Below, one piece after another: positions 41,744 through 51,885 of a stretch of DNA of 58,800 bases. The position numbers and the translations under genes were made by a program. Under the pieces are notes generated by a model that made no database searches, was not told the origin of the DNA, and was given only the letters and a program-made list of their open reading frames with translations. Location of the stretch: the NCBI GenBank assembly GCA_031555505.1, contig JAVBUH010000063.1:1-58800 (forward strand). The letters run 5' to 3'. How positions within the stretch are numbered: the first letter of the stretch is position 1; each line of letters opens with the position of its first letter. Source of the DNA: JAJDIA01 sp031555505. Its GTDB lineage: Bacteria; Bacteroidota; Bacteroidia; Bacteroidales; Tannerellaceae.

Positions 41744-44638
41744 TCATTTGCCACAAATGGCAGCGAAGGGGCAGTACGAGCAGGCTTTCCCTTCCGGCGT
41801 CTGGCTAAAAGGCACCTGCGGATCGAACAGTTCATCCAGGCAATTGCGCATGGCACGTTCATAATCAGCCTCAAAAGGCGCAAAATGGGTCACTGCAACA
41901 GATTGTCCCCTGGCAATATGGTGATATACACCCGCGTCAAAACCCGGTTCAAACAGTGTACGCATATAATAAATACCCGGCTGGATCGGTTTATTCATTC
42001 CTCCCGGTTGATGGCCATAGATCCATCCGTACATAAACACCTGCATCACCGCTTTGGCCCGGTTTTTTTCCGTTTTGTCGAACAAGCTCTCGATGGAAGG
42101 GAAAGAAGTGGTTCCACTCCCGCTCTTATAATCGATCAGACGTACAGAGCCATTCACCTCGTCGATCCGGTCGATAAAGCCTTTCAACCGGATACGCGTG
42201 CCTTTCGTAAGCGTGAACAGGCCCTCGATGCGCCGTTCCGATTCCCAATACACGAAAGGAGTCAGTTTGGCATCGCGCTCCAACACTTTGACGGCATATT
42301 TCCGGATCATCTCGCCCACCAGATAGTTTTGGCCCGTCAGGGGGCTCACTTTGGCCGACTTAAAGAACAACTCGGCAAATGCACGCCGGATCACTTCCGT
42401 GAGTGTAGTCTGGTCTTTCCGGATCAGTTGCAACAGGTCGGCCGTCACCAACTGCCCGCATAAAGGTTTATATAATTCCTCCAACACTTTGTGCAGGATA
42501 CTGCCAAACACACTGCTTTCTACCGTTTCGTTCACCTCCTCTTCTTCCTGTACCTGCTCGATCACAGAAAAATAGAACTTCAACGGGCAATCCAGATAGG
42601 TATTCAGCGTGCTGGCCGAAAGCGCCCTGGTCCCGCCGCCGTGGAATTCGGCCAGTTTCCGCATCACCTCGTCGGTTTTCTGCACTTCCACCACCGGCGA
42701 TTTGGCAGCCGATACATTATAAACCACCAGCTTCTCCTGTAAGGGTACATTGTAATGATAACGCAGTTGATGGATGTACCGGCTCATTTCGCCCGTCTGT
42801 AATCCGCCGCTCCGGGTATCGTAGACCAGGCTCACATGGGAAGCGCGATAGATCAGCCGGTAGAAATGGTAAGCCCACACACTGTCCTGATGTTCATAGG
42901 TAGGCAACCCGAATCCCCTGCGCAGATTATAAGGTATAAAAGAACCGGCTGTGTGGTGCGCAGGAAAAGTACCTTCATTCACAGACAGGATGATCAGGCG
43001 GTCAAAATCAAGCGCGCGGGTTTCCAAAACGCCCATCACCTGCAGTCCGGCCAGCGGCTCACCCCGGAAAGGGATGGTGATGGCATCCGTTGCGCGCTTC
43101 ACCAGGCGGAAACAGGTTTCGATACGCATCTCCACAGCGGCCTCCCTGATCACCTCCCGCATCCGGTTTACGGTTGTATAGTAATGGAAAATAAATTCCT
43201 GCTCGATATCGGCGATGGTTAATCGCATATCGGTTGCTTCTGCCTCTTCATCCGTCAGGGTTTCGTCTATCCCGATAATCCGGCTCAGCAATTCCAGCAC
43301 ACGGATCAGGTAAGCCATAAAAGCATCGACGGTATCTACAGGCGAAAATAATTCCCGCAATAAAGGTGTCACCGCCAACTCACCGGCACTCACATAAATG
43401 CGGTTATGTCCGGTGATGGCACGTACCAATACAGCTACCTGTCCCGGAGCCGTACGGACGATATAGGGGTGATTCAATACAGGCAGCACATCCCGGAAAT
43501 AAAAGGCCGGTATCCGGTCGGTATAGCGTATATTCTTTTGCAGGTTCAAGACACACTCCATCAGGGAGGCCACAGGGGTACCGGCCAACGGATACCCCAT
43601 CGTCACATTAATATTCCGCACTGATTCGGGAATGGAGTGCAGCACCGGTATCAGCAAATGTTCATCCGGCAGTACCAGGGCGGTACGTAAAGCTGTTTCT
43701 TCATTCAGTTCACCTTGTTGATATAATGCTTCCAGTAGACCGCTCACCCACTTGGCCTGCCCCACAGCCGAAGGAATACCTACCACTTCAATCTGCGTAT
43801 CGGGCGCTGCTTCAACCGGCAGTTCATACTGTGAGGGGAAGAGCCGCAGATTGCGTTCCGCAAAATACCAGGTGCGGTTTTGCGGATCAGCCACACAGGG
43901 AGAAGCATAATCCCAATAAAAGTCGGCTATTTCCCTGCGCTGCAGTTCAATCAGCAATCGTTCTTCCGATTCGGACAAGGCATTCAGGCCCACAAAAACA
44001 ATCTTCTCATACGGCATCCGGCAATCGGCACCTCCTTTAAGCGCCTCCGCCACTTCGCGGAAGATCATGCCTTCATAGCCCTTGCCTTCGGCCGCGAGTG
44101 TTTCCCGTAGCTCGAGATAGAGTTCATACAGTATCTCCCATACTTCGATGAATTGCTTTTGGTTGGGCGAATCGCCCACGGGATAGAAAGACGACCAGAA
44201 AGTACGTATGGCTTTTAGCTGGTTTTCGCTCAGGAAGGAATAGTCCTGTTCGATAGCGCGCAGATCCGTCACATTTCGGAACAGCATCCGGGCATCGGCC
44301 AAATACTTGTCTACATCATCAAAGTCGTTGAGCAACATTTCGCCCCAATAGAGAAAATCGTCAAAAGTCTCCGTGGTACCGCTTTTCCGGACATAGATCG
44401 CATACAACGTAAACAGCAAATGCATGCGATCTGCCGGTTGTTTATCACCCAGTTGCTGGAAAAGGTCGTTGATCGTCAATATGGAAGGCGAGAACAACGG
44501 CTGGTCCGACATTTCGGCCAGGTATTTGGTAAAGAACAGGCCCGCTCGCCGGTTGGGAAATACAAATGCCAACCGGGCGATCTTCGGGCCGTATACCTGG
44601 TAGAAAAGAGAGGCTACGTGCTGCAGGAATGGGGTCAT
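41744..44638 (-). CDS. AddB/RexB-like PD-(D/E)XK nuclease with iron-sulfur cysteines
   Basis: 964 residues. The N-terminal helicase-like half (FVFPNRRAGLFFTKYL, SPSILTINDLFQQL) lacks a good Walker A, as in inactivated UvrD-like halves of AddB. The C-terminal nuclease has GFIDRIDEVNG and LIDYKSG (active-site Asp, Asp-x-Lys). A cysteine at LNTYLDCPLKF plus a terminal CSYCPFAAIC fit the AddB-type 4Fe-4S staple. It probably acts in double-strand-break processing with an AddA-type partner, which is not in the window. It overlaps the upstream aldo/keto reductase gene by 4 nt. Confidence 0.82.
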   Translation of the reverse strand: MTPFLQHVASLFYQVYGPKIARLAFVFPNRRAGLFFTKYLAEMSDQPLFSPSILTINDLFQQLGDKQPADRMHLLFTLYAIYVRKSGTTETFDDFLYWGEMLLNDFDDVDKYLADARMLFRNVTDLRAIEQDYSFLSENQLKAIRTFWSSFYPVGDSPNQKQFIEVWEILYELYLELRETLAAEGKGYEGMIFREVAEALKGGADCRMPYEKIVFVGLNALSESEERLLIELQRREIADFYWDYASPCVADPQNRTWYFAERNLRLFPSQYELPVEAAPDTQIEVVGIPSAVGQAKWVSGLLEALYQQGELNEETALRTALVLPDEHLLIPVLHSIPESVRNINVTMGYPLAGTPVASLMECVLNLQKNIRYTDRIPAFYFRDVLPVLNHPYIVRTAPGQVAVLVRAITGHNRIYVSAGELAVTPLLRELFSPVDTVDAFMAYLIRVLELLSRIIGIDETLTDEEAEATDMRLTIADIEQEFIFHYYTTVNRMREVIREAAVEMRIETCFRLVKRATDAITIPFRGEPLAGLQVMGVLETRALDFDRLIILSVNEGTFPAHHTAGSFIPYNLRRGFGLPTYEHQDSVWAYHFYRLIYRASHVSLVYDTRSGGLQTGEMSRYIHQLRYHYNVPLQEKLVVYNVSAAKSPVVEVQKTDEVMRKLAEFHGGGTRALSASTLNTYLDCPLKFYFSVIEQVQEEEEVNETVESSVFGSILHKVLEELYKPLCGQLVTADLLQLIRKDQTTLTEVIRRAFAELFFKSAKVSPLTGQNYLVGEMIRKYAVKVLERDAKLTPFVYWESERRIEGLFTLTKGTRIRLKGFIDRIDEVNGSVRLIDYKSGSGTTSFPSIESLFDKTEKNRAKAVMQVFMYGWIYGHQPGGMNKPIQPGIYYMRTLFEPGFDAGVYHHIARGQSVAVTHFAPFEADYERAMRNCLDELFDPQVPFSQTPEGKACSYCPFAAICGK

Positions 44639-45639
44639 GGTCTGTTTTTCAGAATTCCTTCAATCCGTTGCAGTTCGTCTGCGGTGAAATTGGTATGTTG
44701 TAAAGTATGCAGGTTGTCCATCAACTGGGCTACCGAACTGGCGCCGATGATGAGGCTGGTCACCCGTTGGTCTTTCAACAACCAGGCCAGTGCCATTTCG
44801 GCCAGTGTTTGTCCCCGTTGGATAGCCATTTCGTTCAATTGCCTCACTTTCTCTACCGCCTCGGGTGTTACCTGCGATACCTGTAAATGTCCGGTCGACT
44901 TGGCAGCGCGCGAATCCCCCGGGATGCCATGCAGGTACTTATTCGTGAGCAGCCCTTGTTCCAGTGGAGAGAAAGCGATCAGCCCCACCCCTTCTTTGTC
45001 GAGCAGGGGCAGCAGGTCGGGCTCGCTCCAGCGGTCGAACATCGAGTAGCGGGCCTGGTGGATCAAACAGGGCACCTGATGTGCTTTCAAGGCAGCCAGC
45101 GCCTGTTGGGTCTGTTCGGCAGTATAGTTGGAAATACCCACATACAGGGCTTTCCCCTGGCGTACGATATCGGCCAGCGCACCCATCGTTTCCTCAATCG
45201 GTGTTTCCGGATCGGGACGATGCGAGTAGAAAATATCCACATACTCCAGCCCCATCCGTTTCAGGCTTTGGTCCAGACTGGCCATCAGGTACTTGCGGCT
45301 GCCCCGGTCGCCATACGGGCCGGGCCACATATCGTAGCCGGCCTTCGACGAAATGATCAGTTCATCCCGGTAAGCGCCCAATCCTTTTTTCAGGATCCGC
45401 CCAAAGTTCTCTTCAGCCGATCCGTATACAGGCCCGTAGTTATTGGCCAGATCAAAGTGGGTGATACCATTATCAAAAGCCGCATGGGCGATTTTGACAA
45501 AATTTTCAAACACATCCACACTTCCGAAGTTATGCCAAAGCCCCAGGGATATAACCGGCAGCATGATGCCACTCCTGCCACAACGGCGATAGTGCATCCC
45601 GGCTTCATATCTTTTCTTGTCAGCGCTATAATATTCCAT
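44635..45639 (-). CDS. Aldo/keto reductase, YghZ-like
   Basis: 334 residues, TIM-barrel NADPH-dependent oxidoreductase. Catalytic Asp and Tyr are in FDLANNYGPVYGSAEENFG, Lys in ISSKAGYDMWPGPYGDRGS, and His in IFYSHRPDPETP; the cofactor loop is LIIGASSVAQLMDN. The YDMWPGPYGDRGSRKYL segment resembles E. coli YghZ (L-glyceraldehyde-3-phosphate reductase; methylglyoxal detoxification). The 4-nt overlap with the nuclease gene suggests co-translation, not a shared pathway. Confidence 0.88.
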   Translation of the reverse strand: MEYYSADKKRYEAGMHYRRCGRSGIMLPVISLGLWHNFGSVDVFENFVKIAHAAFDNGITHFDLANNYGPVYGSAEENFGRILKKGLGAYRDELIISSKAGYDMWPGPYGDRGSRKYLMASLDQSLKRMGLEYVDIFYSHRPDPETPIEETMGALADIVRQGKALYVGISNYTAEQTQQALAALKAHQVPCLIHQARYSMFDRWSEPDLLPLLDKEGVGLIAFSPLEQGLLTNKYLHGIPGDSRAAKSTGHLQVSQVTPEAVEKVRQLNEMAIQRGQTLAEMALAWLLKDQRVTSLIIGASSVAQLMDNLHTLQHTNFTADELQRIEGILKNRP

Positions 45640-45753
45640 ACTGTATGATGTTTAAATGGTTTCATACAAAGGTAACTAAAGTTATTTAAACATTCTCTTT
45701 TTTATCTTGTTTTACTTAAAACAGACATGCAGTAAATATAACGTATATCAGCT

Positions 45754-46770
45754 ATGCGCACCATCATCATAATCACCATTCTTACCGGCCTTTTCATTGC
45801 TGCCCCGGCCTATTCCCAAGGGGGTGCAGGGGTAAAGATCACACCCAGGCAGGGCGATTTATACCACAACGCAAAAGGGCTCGACAATCCGTATATTTTC
45901 CCGCTTTGGGGAAAGAAACTCGGGGCAAAAGGATTTCTTTTACCCTACCCTATAGGTATCATGCTGAACGGCTATGTCAGTTCGCAGGACGTGACCATAT
46001 CCAACCTCGCCATCGGGATCAACGACAGTCCGATGATATCCCTGGACGATGTAGTGGGATTCAGTAACGTATCTGCCAATGTGCAGAATATGAACTTCCG
46101 TACCGACCTCTGGATACTTCCTTTCCTGGACGTCTATGGTATTTTCGGTACCGCTTCGGTGCAGACCAAAGTGGGGATCGGGAGCATCATGGATAAACCG
46201 GTAGACTATCATACCGAGGCCGATTTTGATGGCTACGTATACGGCGTAGGCGCCATGCTTACGGGCGGTATACGGTCTATCTTCTTCTCTTTCGACGCCA
46301 GTAAAGTATGGACCCATCTGGATAAATTAAAGGACGACAACAGCGCTGTCAATATCGGCCTGCGTACAGGCTATGTGTTCCATTTCCACGACAGTCCGCA
46401 GCAAAACATTTCGGTATGGACCGGGGTAACCCGCATCTTCCTGTCGAATACCACAGAAGGCGAAATCAACCTGGCGGAAGTAATGCCTGACTTCGGTTCC
46501 AAGTATCAGAACGCCGACTGGTACAATGCCCTGCGTCCTCAGGCTCGAGAGCTGGTAGACGAACTTGTAGCCAAGGCGGCAGATAAGCTGGAGAATGCGA
46601 CTATCCACTACAGCCTCGACAAACGCCCGTCGCACAATTACACCATGATTCTCGGCGCGCAATATCAGTTGAACCGGCACTGGCAGTTCCGGTTGGAGAC
46701 CAACTTCCTCGGCGGACGTAAATCGGGACTCATATCGGCCAACTACCGTTTCGGTCTCTTTGCAAGATAA
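45754..46770 (+). CDS. Predicted outer-membrane beta-barrel protein, unknown function
   Basis: 338 residues with a signal peptide (MRTIIIITILTGLFIAAPAYS, then Gln). The remainder alternates polar and apolar residues in many short strands and ends in aromatic-rich ISANYRFGLFAR, close to a terminal aromatic signature for barrel assembly. I do not recognise the family. It is followed by a second barrel gene 16 nt later, so the two probably form an operon. Confidence 0.65.
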   Translation: MRTIIIITILTGLFIAAPAYSQGGAGVKITPRQGDLYHNAKGLDNPYIFPLWGKKLGAKGFLLPYPIGIMLNGYVSSQDVTISNLAIGINDSPMISLDDVVGFSNVSANVQNMNFRTDLWILPFLDVYGIFGTASVQTKVGIGSIMDKPVDYHTEADFDGYVYGVGAMLTGGIRSIFFSFDASKVWTHLDKLKDDNSAVNIGLRTGYVFHFHDSPQQNISVWTGVTRIFLSNTTEGEINLAEVMPDFGSKYQNADWYNALRPQARELVDELVAKAADKLENATIHYSLDKRPSHNYTMILGAQYQLNRHWQFRLETNFLGGRKSGLISANYRFGLFAR

Positions 46771-46786
46771 TCAAACAGATTGCCGT

Positions 46787-47983
46787 ATGAAACTGTCTAT
46801 ACCCCGCTTTTTTGTCCTGATTGCCGCAGCACTCATCAGTGCACAGGCCGTATGCGCCCAATCACCTGTGGATTCCACCCTGCCTCCACAGACGGATTCA
46901 ACCACTCACCTGAGCTGGCTGAAGCGTTATCAGCTGCGTAATGCCGAAAGGGAAAAGGCCGGCAAACTGCTGGTTACGCCTGTAATCGGGCCGGGTTATA
47001 CGCCCGAAATGGGATTTTCCATTGCAGGTGGCGCCTTGCTGTCGTTCATGACCGACCGGTCGGATTCGTTGTTGCATCGTTCTTCTTTTCCCATCACCGT
47101 TGGTTTCAGCAGCAAAGGGGCGCTCTTTGTGTCGTCTAAAATGGCTACATACTGGATGCACGATAAACTCCGTGTCAATGCCGACGTATGGTTCAAAAGT
47201 ATGCCCGACAACTATTTCGGCATCGGTTACGACAATGGGAAACACGTAGCCAAATCTGATTCAACCACAGCCTACGACCGGTTGTGGTTTCAGGTCAACC
47301 CGCAGGTATTCTGGAAGTTCAAACCCGGTTTTTTTGCCGGTGGCGCCCTCGACATCAACTATACACACGGCACTGATCCGTCGGCGGGTGTGGCGGCCGA
47401 CCCCAACTATATCACCTACAACAGCCGCCCGTTCAACGCCGGACTGGGCGCGCATTTTATGATGGATACGCGCGACGTGCCCGTCAATGCCTGGAAAGGC
47501 TGGTACCTGCTCACCCAATTAATGATCTACGGGCATTACCTCGGCGGACAAAACAATTACCAGGTAGTCAACCTCGATGCCCGCCATTATATCCGGATCA
47601 ACAAACCCGGACAGACCCTGGCGCTCCAGCTCCGCGGACGCTTCACATCCGGTGATGTGCCCTACGGTGAAATGTCGCAACTGGGTACTCCTTTCGACCT
47701 GCGCGGATATTTATGGGGACAGTACCGCGACAAGAATATGTTCTTCGGCATTGCCGAATACCGTCACTCATTCTACAAACGGAACGGCGAGCGAAGCCGT
47801 CATTCCGTAATCGGCTGGATGGCCGCCGGTTCCATCGCCCCCGACTGGGAATTCAACCAGTGGCTCCCCAACTTCGGTATCGGCTACCGCCTCGAAGTAC
47901 AACCCCGTATGGCCATCCGCCTCGATTTCGGCATCGGCAAACACTCCAACGGCTTCTACTTCAATTTCAACGAGGCGTTTTAA
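46787..47983 (+). CDS. BamA/TamA-type outer-membrane barrel without POTRA domains
   Basis: 398 residues from the ATG at 46787, with signal peptide MKLSIPRFFVLIAAALISAQAVCA. The sequence fits a surface-antigen/Omp85 barrel (PF01103-like): VTPVIGPGYTPEMGFSIAGGALLSF at the first strands, LQLRGRFTSGDVPYGEMSQLG-TPFDLRGYLWGQYRDK with the RGY-type L6-loop motif, and FGIGKHSNGFYFNFNEAF at the C-terminus. There is no room for POTRA repeats, so it is not BamA itself. Secretion or lipid-related roles are possible. Confidence 0.7.
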   Translation: MKLSIPRFFVLIAAALISAQAVCAQSPVDSTLPPQTDSTTHLSWLKRYQLRNAEREKAGKLLVTPVIGPGYTPEMGFSIAGGALLSFMTDRSDSLLHRSSFPITVGFSSKGALFVSSKMATYWMHDKLRVNADVWFKSMPDNYFGIGYDNGKHVAKSDSTTAYDRLWFQVNPQVFWKFKPGFFAGGALDINYTHGTDPSAGVAADPNYITYNSRPFNAGLGAHFMMDTRDVPVNAWKGWYLLTQLMIYGHYLGGQNNYQVVNLDARHYIRINKPGQTLALQLRGRFTSGDVPYGEMSQLGTPFDLRGYLWGQYRDKNMFFGIAEYRHSFYKRNGERSRHSVIGWMAAGSIAPDWEFNQWLPNFGIGYRLEVQPRMAIRLDFGIGKHSNGFYFNFNEAF

Positions 47984-48014
47984 TATAGGAAGATTTGCGC
48001 AGATAGGAACTGGA

Positions 48015-50789
48015 TTAGGGTATGGGTGCAGATGATATATACTTTACGCACCTGAAATATCCTTTAAATTGGTTTTTCTGGAACATCTGCGATTGGCCTG
48101 TTCCGAAATGCACACCCCAGAAGTGGCCACCGTTGCCATCGTCCGTGGCTGCCCAGTGGAATTCTTGTTTAAAGGAGTCATATCCATTTACTCCAAATTT
48201 GGTAATGAGCAGGTCATCAATCATCCCCGTATAGGCATAGATGAACGACATTTCCCGCTGGGTGGGAAGGCGCCATTTACCCAGGTAAGTATCTCCAACT
48301 TCTGAATAACCTGCACAATAATCTGTACCCGCTCCACTTGTAAGGATCCCATTCCCCGACTGTACATATCGTTTCGAAATAATTAATGTAGGTTGCATCT
48401 TTTCATTCCCAGCAAAGGAAATGATACTTTTATCTTGCCAGTTGGTTTTGTCAGCCAAAATACTTCCCGGTAAGTGACCGGTTAAATCTCCATACAGATG
48501 GCCTTCATGCTCATAAATAATAGGGCTTCCACCAGTCGGTAGCGGAATATCGCGTACGCACCGGATCGAGGTTTGTGTGCCTTTGAGTAGTGGGGATACG
48601 GCTGAGGTAAACACGCCTGCCTCTTTGGCTGCGAAGTTGAGCGCCAGGGCGTTGGTGCCGTCAACTTCGTTCACTGTCCAGTAGTTGCTGGTGAACAGGG
48701 AGTAGGTAAGGTTGAACGAATAGTTGAACGCGCTTCGCCACAAACTGATCTGCATCAACTGCGCCGGGGTGGGGAGATACCATTTGACTTCAGCGCCACT
48801 GATTATACTATCGCCGTTTTCGTCGCGGTTCTTCCGCATACAGTAATCGGCAGCATTGGTGTTATACACAGGGTCATAACCACCCGTGCCTCTTATCGGA
48901 TGTACACCCCCTGCCCTGTATGCATCATACCTTGCTTTGGTTGCTTTTTTCCCATTATAAGCTTCATTCAGGTTGGTATTTGTTACCTGCCCGGAATAGC
49001 CCCAGGTCGGACCGGGAATATTCGCATCGCCGGGATAATAACCGAAACGATACTCTTCCGCGGTTTCCACACCCAGCAGGGAGGTATATCTTTTCTCATT
49101 TTCGTCGTAACCCCCTACCTGTCCAACCGTACGCAAACCCCACTGACTGACGGGGACGTAGAATACATTTTCGTTATTCCCCGCAACACCTGTTTCGTAT
49201 TCTATATTAGTGCCAGCGCCAGTCACATATCCTACCCTGATCAGCGCTGTACGTTTTGGAGGAAGAGGATTCGCCTCTGTGTTCACATAGTCCGTAAATT
49301 CGTTGAAATGAATAATTGGAGTGGCACTTGAAACTGCGTCTGTTGTACCTAATCCCGCATAATGAACCGGTCTCGCTTTAGTAGAATCAAAAGGGTTGTA
49401 CCAGGAAAAACGCAACCATTTTGTATTTTCAGGATCAGAATGCTCCATTGGTTGCCAAGTTTCCGGTATAAGATTACCATTTGCGTCCAATTCACCTAAG
49501 CCGGACTGTAGTTTCACTCGTCCGTTACTTCCCCTCAGGAAGATGGGTATATCCATATAATGGGCATCCACACGGCTCAAATCGGGTAAAGTAAGTACTA
49601 CCAACTGATCAAGAAAAAACCTCCTGGAGTCATAATCTACACTATCTATCGAATTAATATACACATCCATGTGGTAAATACAATTACGATCGATATCGTA
49701 ATTGTTTATGTAAACTGGATCATCCGTTTTTCCACTCCACCCTTTGCCCGGGTGAATATAAGAAAGTAACACCTCTCCTTTGGGGTTTTTAGGTGATACA
49801 GCAGTAGCGGAAGTGATTTGCGCATACATAGCAAATGGGGGTGCTTTTCTAAAACGCTGTTGCACACTGTCTATACCGCTTATATCCCCTTGCCTGTTCT
49901 CGAAAATAAAGCCGTAAACGGTTTGTTTGGTGTACCATACGCCATTACGACTTACTAACTTTGCTTCCGGAGTCGGCAGCTGGTAGGTTTGTGTCTGAGT
50001 AAAAGCGGTAGCAGAATTATCAGGGTAATATTTCCCGGAATAATCCCATTTCATACTTTCTAGGGGTTCAGTATAATTCGCTACATTCCTCTCCAACAAA
50101 TAAGAACACTTCGGCACATGTATTCCTGTAAACGATACCGGAAAAACTCCTGATAAATTTTCCCCCTCATTATCCACCTTATTATAAATATTCAACTCCA
50201 ACTGAGAATACACCCGGTCTAAAAAGACATTTACGGTTGCAGATTGATCCACTTCATTAGGGAGTTTCACTTGAACCACCCCTTTCGTTGTCATTACCAA
50301 TTTTTTAGGCACGAGGCTGGAGCCGATCACGATGAACTTCTCTTTCAGGTCGCCATACGTATGCACATCGTCAAAATAGGTGGAGGCATCGCCATTCGGT
50401 GAGTTGAAGGCATCGAGGTTGGCAGCAGCAAAAATATAGTAGGTTGAGTCTGTTTGGAGATATATTTTTTGTTCAACTCCATACTGGATGTAACTACGGG
50501 TAACAACAGAATCGGTATCCTGTAAATCATTTACATCAGTGGCAGTTGTTTTGAATACCAACACATGCACATCATCAATTCTCTCCATCAGGCTGTCGAT
50601 AGGGCTTTTCTCACCGGCGCGGGTTATGATATCTTTTCCGGCAGAGGTGTGGAATTTTAATTGAACGCTCACGTTTCCCTGGATGTTGCCTTTGGAGGGG
50701 ACGTAGTAGTAGTCTTCGGTTACACACCCGAAGCCTATAAAGAGGAGGAGGCACAAACAGGTTGTTATTTTCAGGATTGCATTGTTCAT
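48015..50789 (-). CDS. Predicted type V pilus tip/accessory lipoprotein with two lectin-like C-terminal domains
   Basis: 924 residues. Lipoprotein signal with Cys22 (IGFGC), then TRAGEKS near 38, similar to the Arg processing site of fimbrial precursors. The N-terminal about 450 residues resemble Mfa/Fim accessory pilins (DUF4906-like). The C-terminus holds two repeats, each from a W-x-L-P-T motif (about 666 and 843) to R-C-V-(R/K) (about 748 and 915), as in DUF1566/FISUMP C-type-lectin-like folds. Last gene of the pilus operon, which is where tip subunits usually lie. Adhesin role is inferred. Confidence 0.65.
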   Translation of the reverse strand: MNNAILKITTCLCLLLFIGFGCVTEDYYYVPSKGNIQGNVSVQLKFHTSAGKDIITRAGEKSPIDSLMERIDDVHVLVFKTTATDVNDLQDTDSVVTRSYIQYGVEQKIYLQTDSTYYIFAAANLDAFNSPNGDASTYFDDVHTYGDLKEKFIVIGSSLVPKKLVMTTKGVVQVKLPNEVDQSATVNVFLDRVYSQLELNIYNKVDNEGENLSGVFPVSFTGIHVPKCSYLLERNVANYTEPLESMKWDYSGKYYPDNSATAFTQTQTYQLPTPEAKLVSRNGVWYTKQTVYGFIFENRQGDISGIDSVQQRFRKAPPFAMYAQITSATAVSPKNPKGEVLLSYIHPGKGWSGKTDDPVYINNYDIDRNCIYHMDVYINSIDSVDYDSRRFFLDQLVVLTLPDLSRVDAHYMDIPIFLRGSNGRVKLQSGLGELDANGNLIPETWQPMEHSDPENTKWLRFSWYNPFDSTKARPVHYAGLGTTDAVSSATPIIHFNEFTDYVNTEANPLPPKRTALIRVGYVTGAGTNIEYETGVAGNNENVFYVPVSQWGLRTVGQVGGYDENEKRYTSLLGVETAEEYRFGYYPGDANIPGPTWGYSGQVTNTNLNEAYNGKKATKARYDAYRAGGVHPIRGTGGYDPVYNTNAADYCMRKNRDENGDSIISGAEVKWYLPTPAQLMQISLWRSAFNYSFNLTYSLFTSNYWTVNEVDGTNALALNFAAKEAGVFTSAVSPLLKGTQTSIRCVRDIPLPTGGSPIIYEHEGHLYGDLTGHLPGSILADKTNWQDKSIISFAGNEKMQPTLIISKRYVQSGNGILTSGAGTDYCAGYSEVGDTYLGKWRLPTQREMSFIYAYTGMIDDLLITKFGVNGYDSFKQEFHWAATDDGNGGHFWGVHFGTGQSQMFQKNQFKGYFRCVKYISSAPIP

Positions 50790-50798
50790 AGGGACGAA

Positions 50799-51875
50799 TT
50801 AATTAAAAGTTGAATCGAGCCACCAATGAGTAGGTTCACGGTAAGTTAGTATCACCTCACCCGCATCCTTGAATTCAAGCGTGATGGGAAAAGCTGTACC
50901 CGGGGTAAGGTTTTCGGGAAAGACAAGGTCAATATAGAAATTCAGTCGATTGCCGGTAGGTATCCGAAAGGTATATTTACTGGCGGGAAGAGCCATCACT
51001 GATCCGGCATCAATTTTAACCGGAACATTATTTTGTGGTGGCAACAGTGTAATAGAATCGCTTGGGAATCCTTCCATCTTATAACTATACAACAGATCGG
51101 AGTAACTGGTCAGCGTATCCGTGGTAATATCATACAGCACCCGGTTGGGTTGTTTGATCAGTTCGATCATCCCTATTTTGCCATATTGCTCAGCCGCGTT
51201 GGCTGCTGCCGAAACCTTCAAATCCAGTCTCACCAAATGATGGCGGAAAACGAGCTTATGATTTGTTGAATCCGAAAGCACTTGTCCGGCTTTCCCATTT
51301 ACCTCATACTTTGTTTCCATATTCCCCCATCCGAGGTTCGTTGTCATGATATCCTGTGTGCCGTCCACTGGGAAAGACACAAGCGAGCCATTGGATGCCA
51401 ACAGGAGTTCCGGGCCTGTTTCTTCACCATCAATCTTATAGATAAATGGATAGATTGCGCGGAAGATGTAATACATGCCGGCTTCGTCGTAGAATACACT
51501 CTGTATGGCTGTACCGGCGGCGTTGGTGTATTTGATTTCGCCGTTGGAGATATTTGTTGCATTCAATCCCGGCCCTCCGAAATACCCCCTATCCAAATAG
51601 GTGTACATCCCCCAGTCGGCGGCACTTACTTCCGGTTTGGTTTTATCTGTAGGCATTTCATAGTTGCCCGTCAGAATACCGATCGTCATCTGCTCTGTAG
51701 GCAGCCCGTTTGCTCCCCGTTCTACCGCCGCGCGGGTAGGTACACCGATGGCGCCTTCCAATACTACTTCCACCTTTCGGGGTTTCCGTTCAAGGTGGTC
51801 GTCTGGCTGGCATCCGCTGCTTGCGGCAGCGATGAGAGCAATGAATAGGAATTGTTGTATATAGTTACCTTTCAT
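50799..51875 (-). CDS. Fimbrillin-family lipoprotein
   Basis: 358 residues from ATG 51875; the earlier in-frame start at 51914 would overlap the neighbour. Lipobox SSGC with Cys22, followed by VPTRAAVE near 45, matching the T-R-A processing site of type V pilins. The rest is a two-domain beta-sandwich pattern with HKLVFRHHLVRLDLKVSAAA, the position of the conserved block (FxHxLxxL) of fimbrillins. In type V pili the propeptide strand is removed and replaced by the next subunit. Fourth of the fimbrillin-like genes, 9 nt before the tip gene. Confidence 0.75.
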   Translation of the reverse strand: MKGNYIQQFLFIALIAAASSGCQPDDHLERKPRKVEVVLEGAIGVPTRAAVERGANGLPTEQMTIGILTGNYEMPTDKTKPEVSAADWGMYTYLDRGYFGGPGLNATNISNGEIKYTNAAGTAIQSVFYDEAGMYYIFRAIYPFIYKIDGEETGPELLLASNGSLVSFPVDGTQDIMTTNLGWGNMETKYEVNGKAGQVLSDSTNHKLVFRHHLVRLDLKVSAAANAAEQYGKIGMIELIKQPNRVLYDITTDTLTSYSDLLYSYKMEGFPSDSITLLPPQNNVPVKIDAGSVMALPASKYTFRIPTGNRLNFYIDLVFPENLTPGTAFPITLEFKDAGEVILTYREPTHWWLDSTFN

Positions 51876-51885
51876 AACATCCGTT

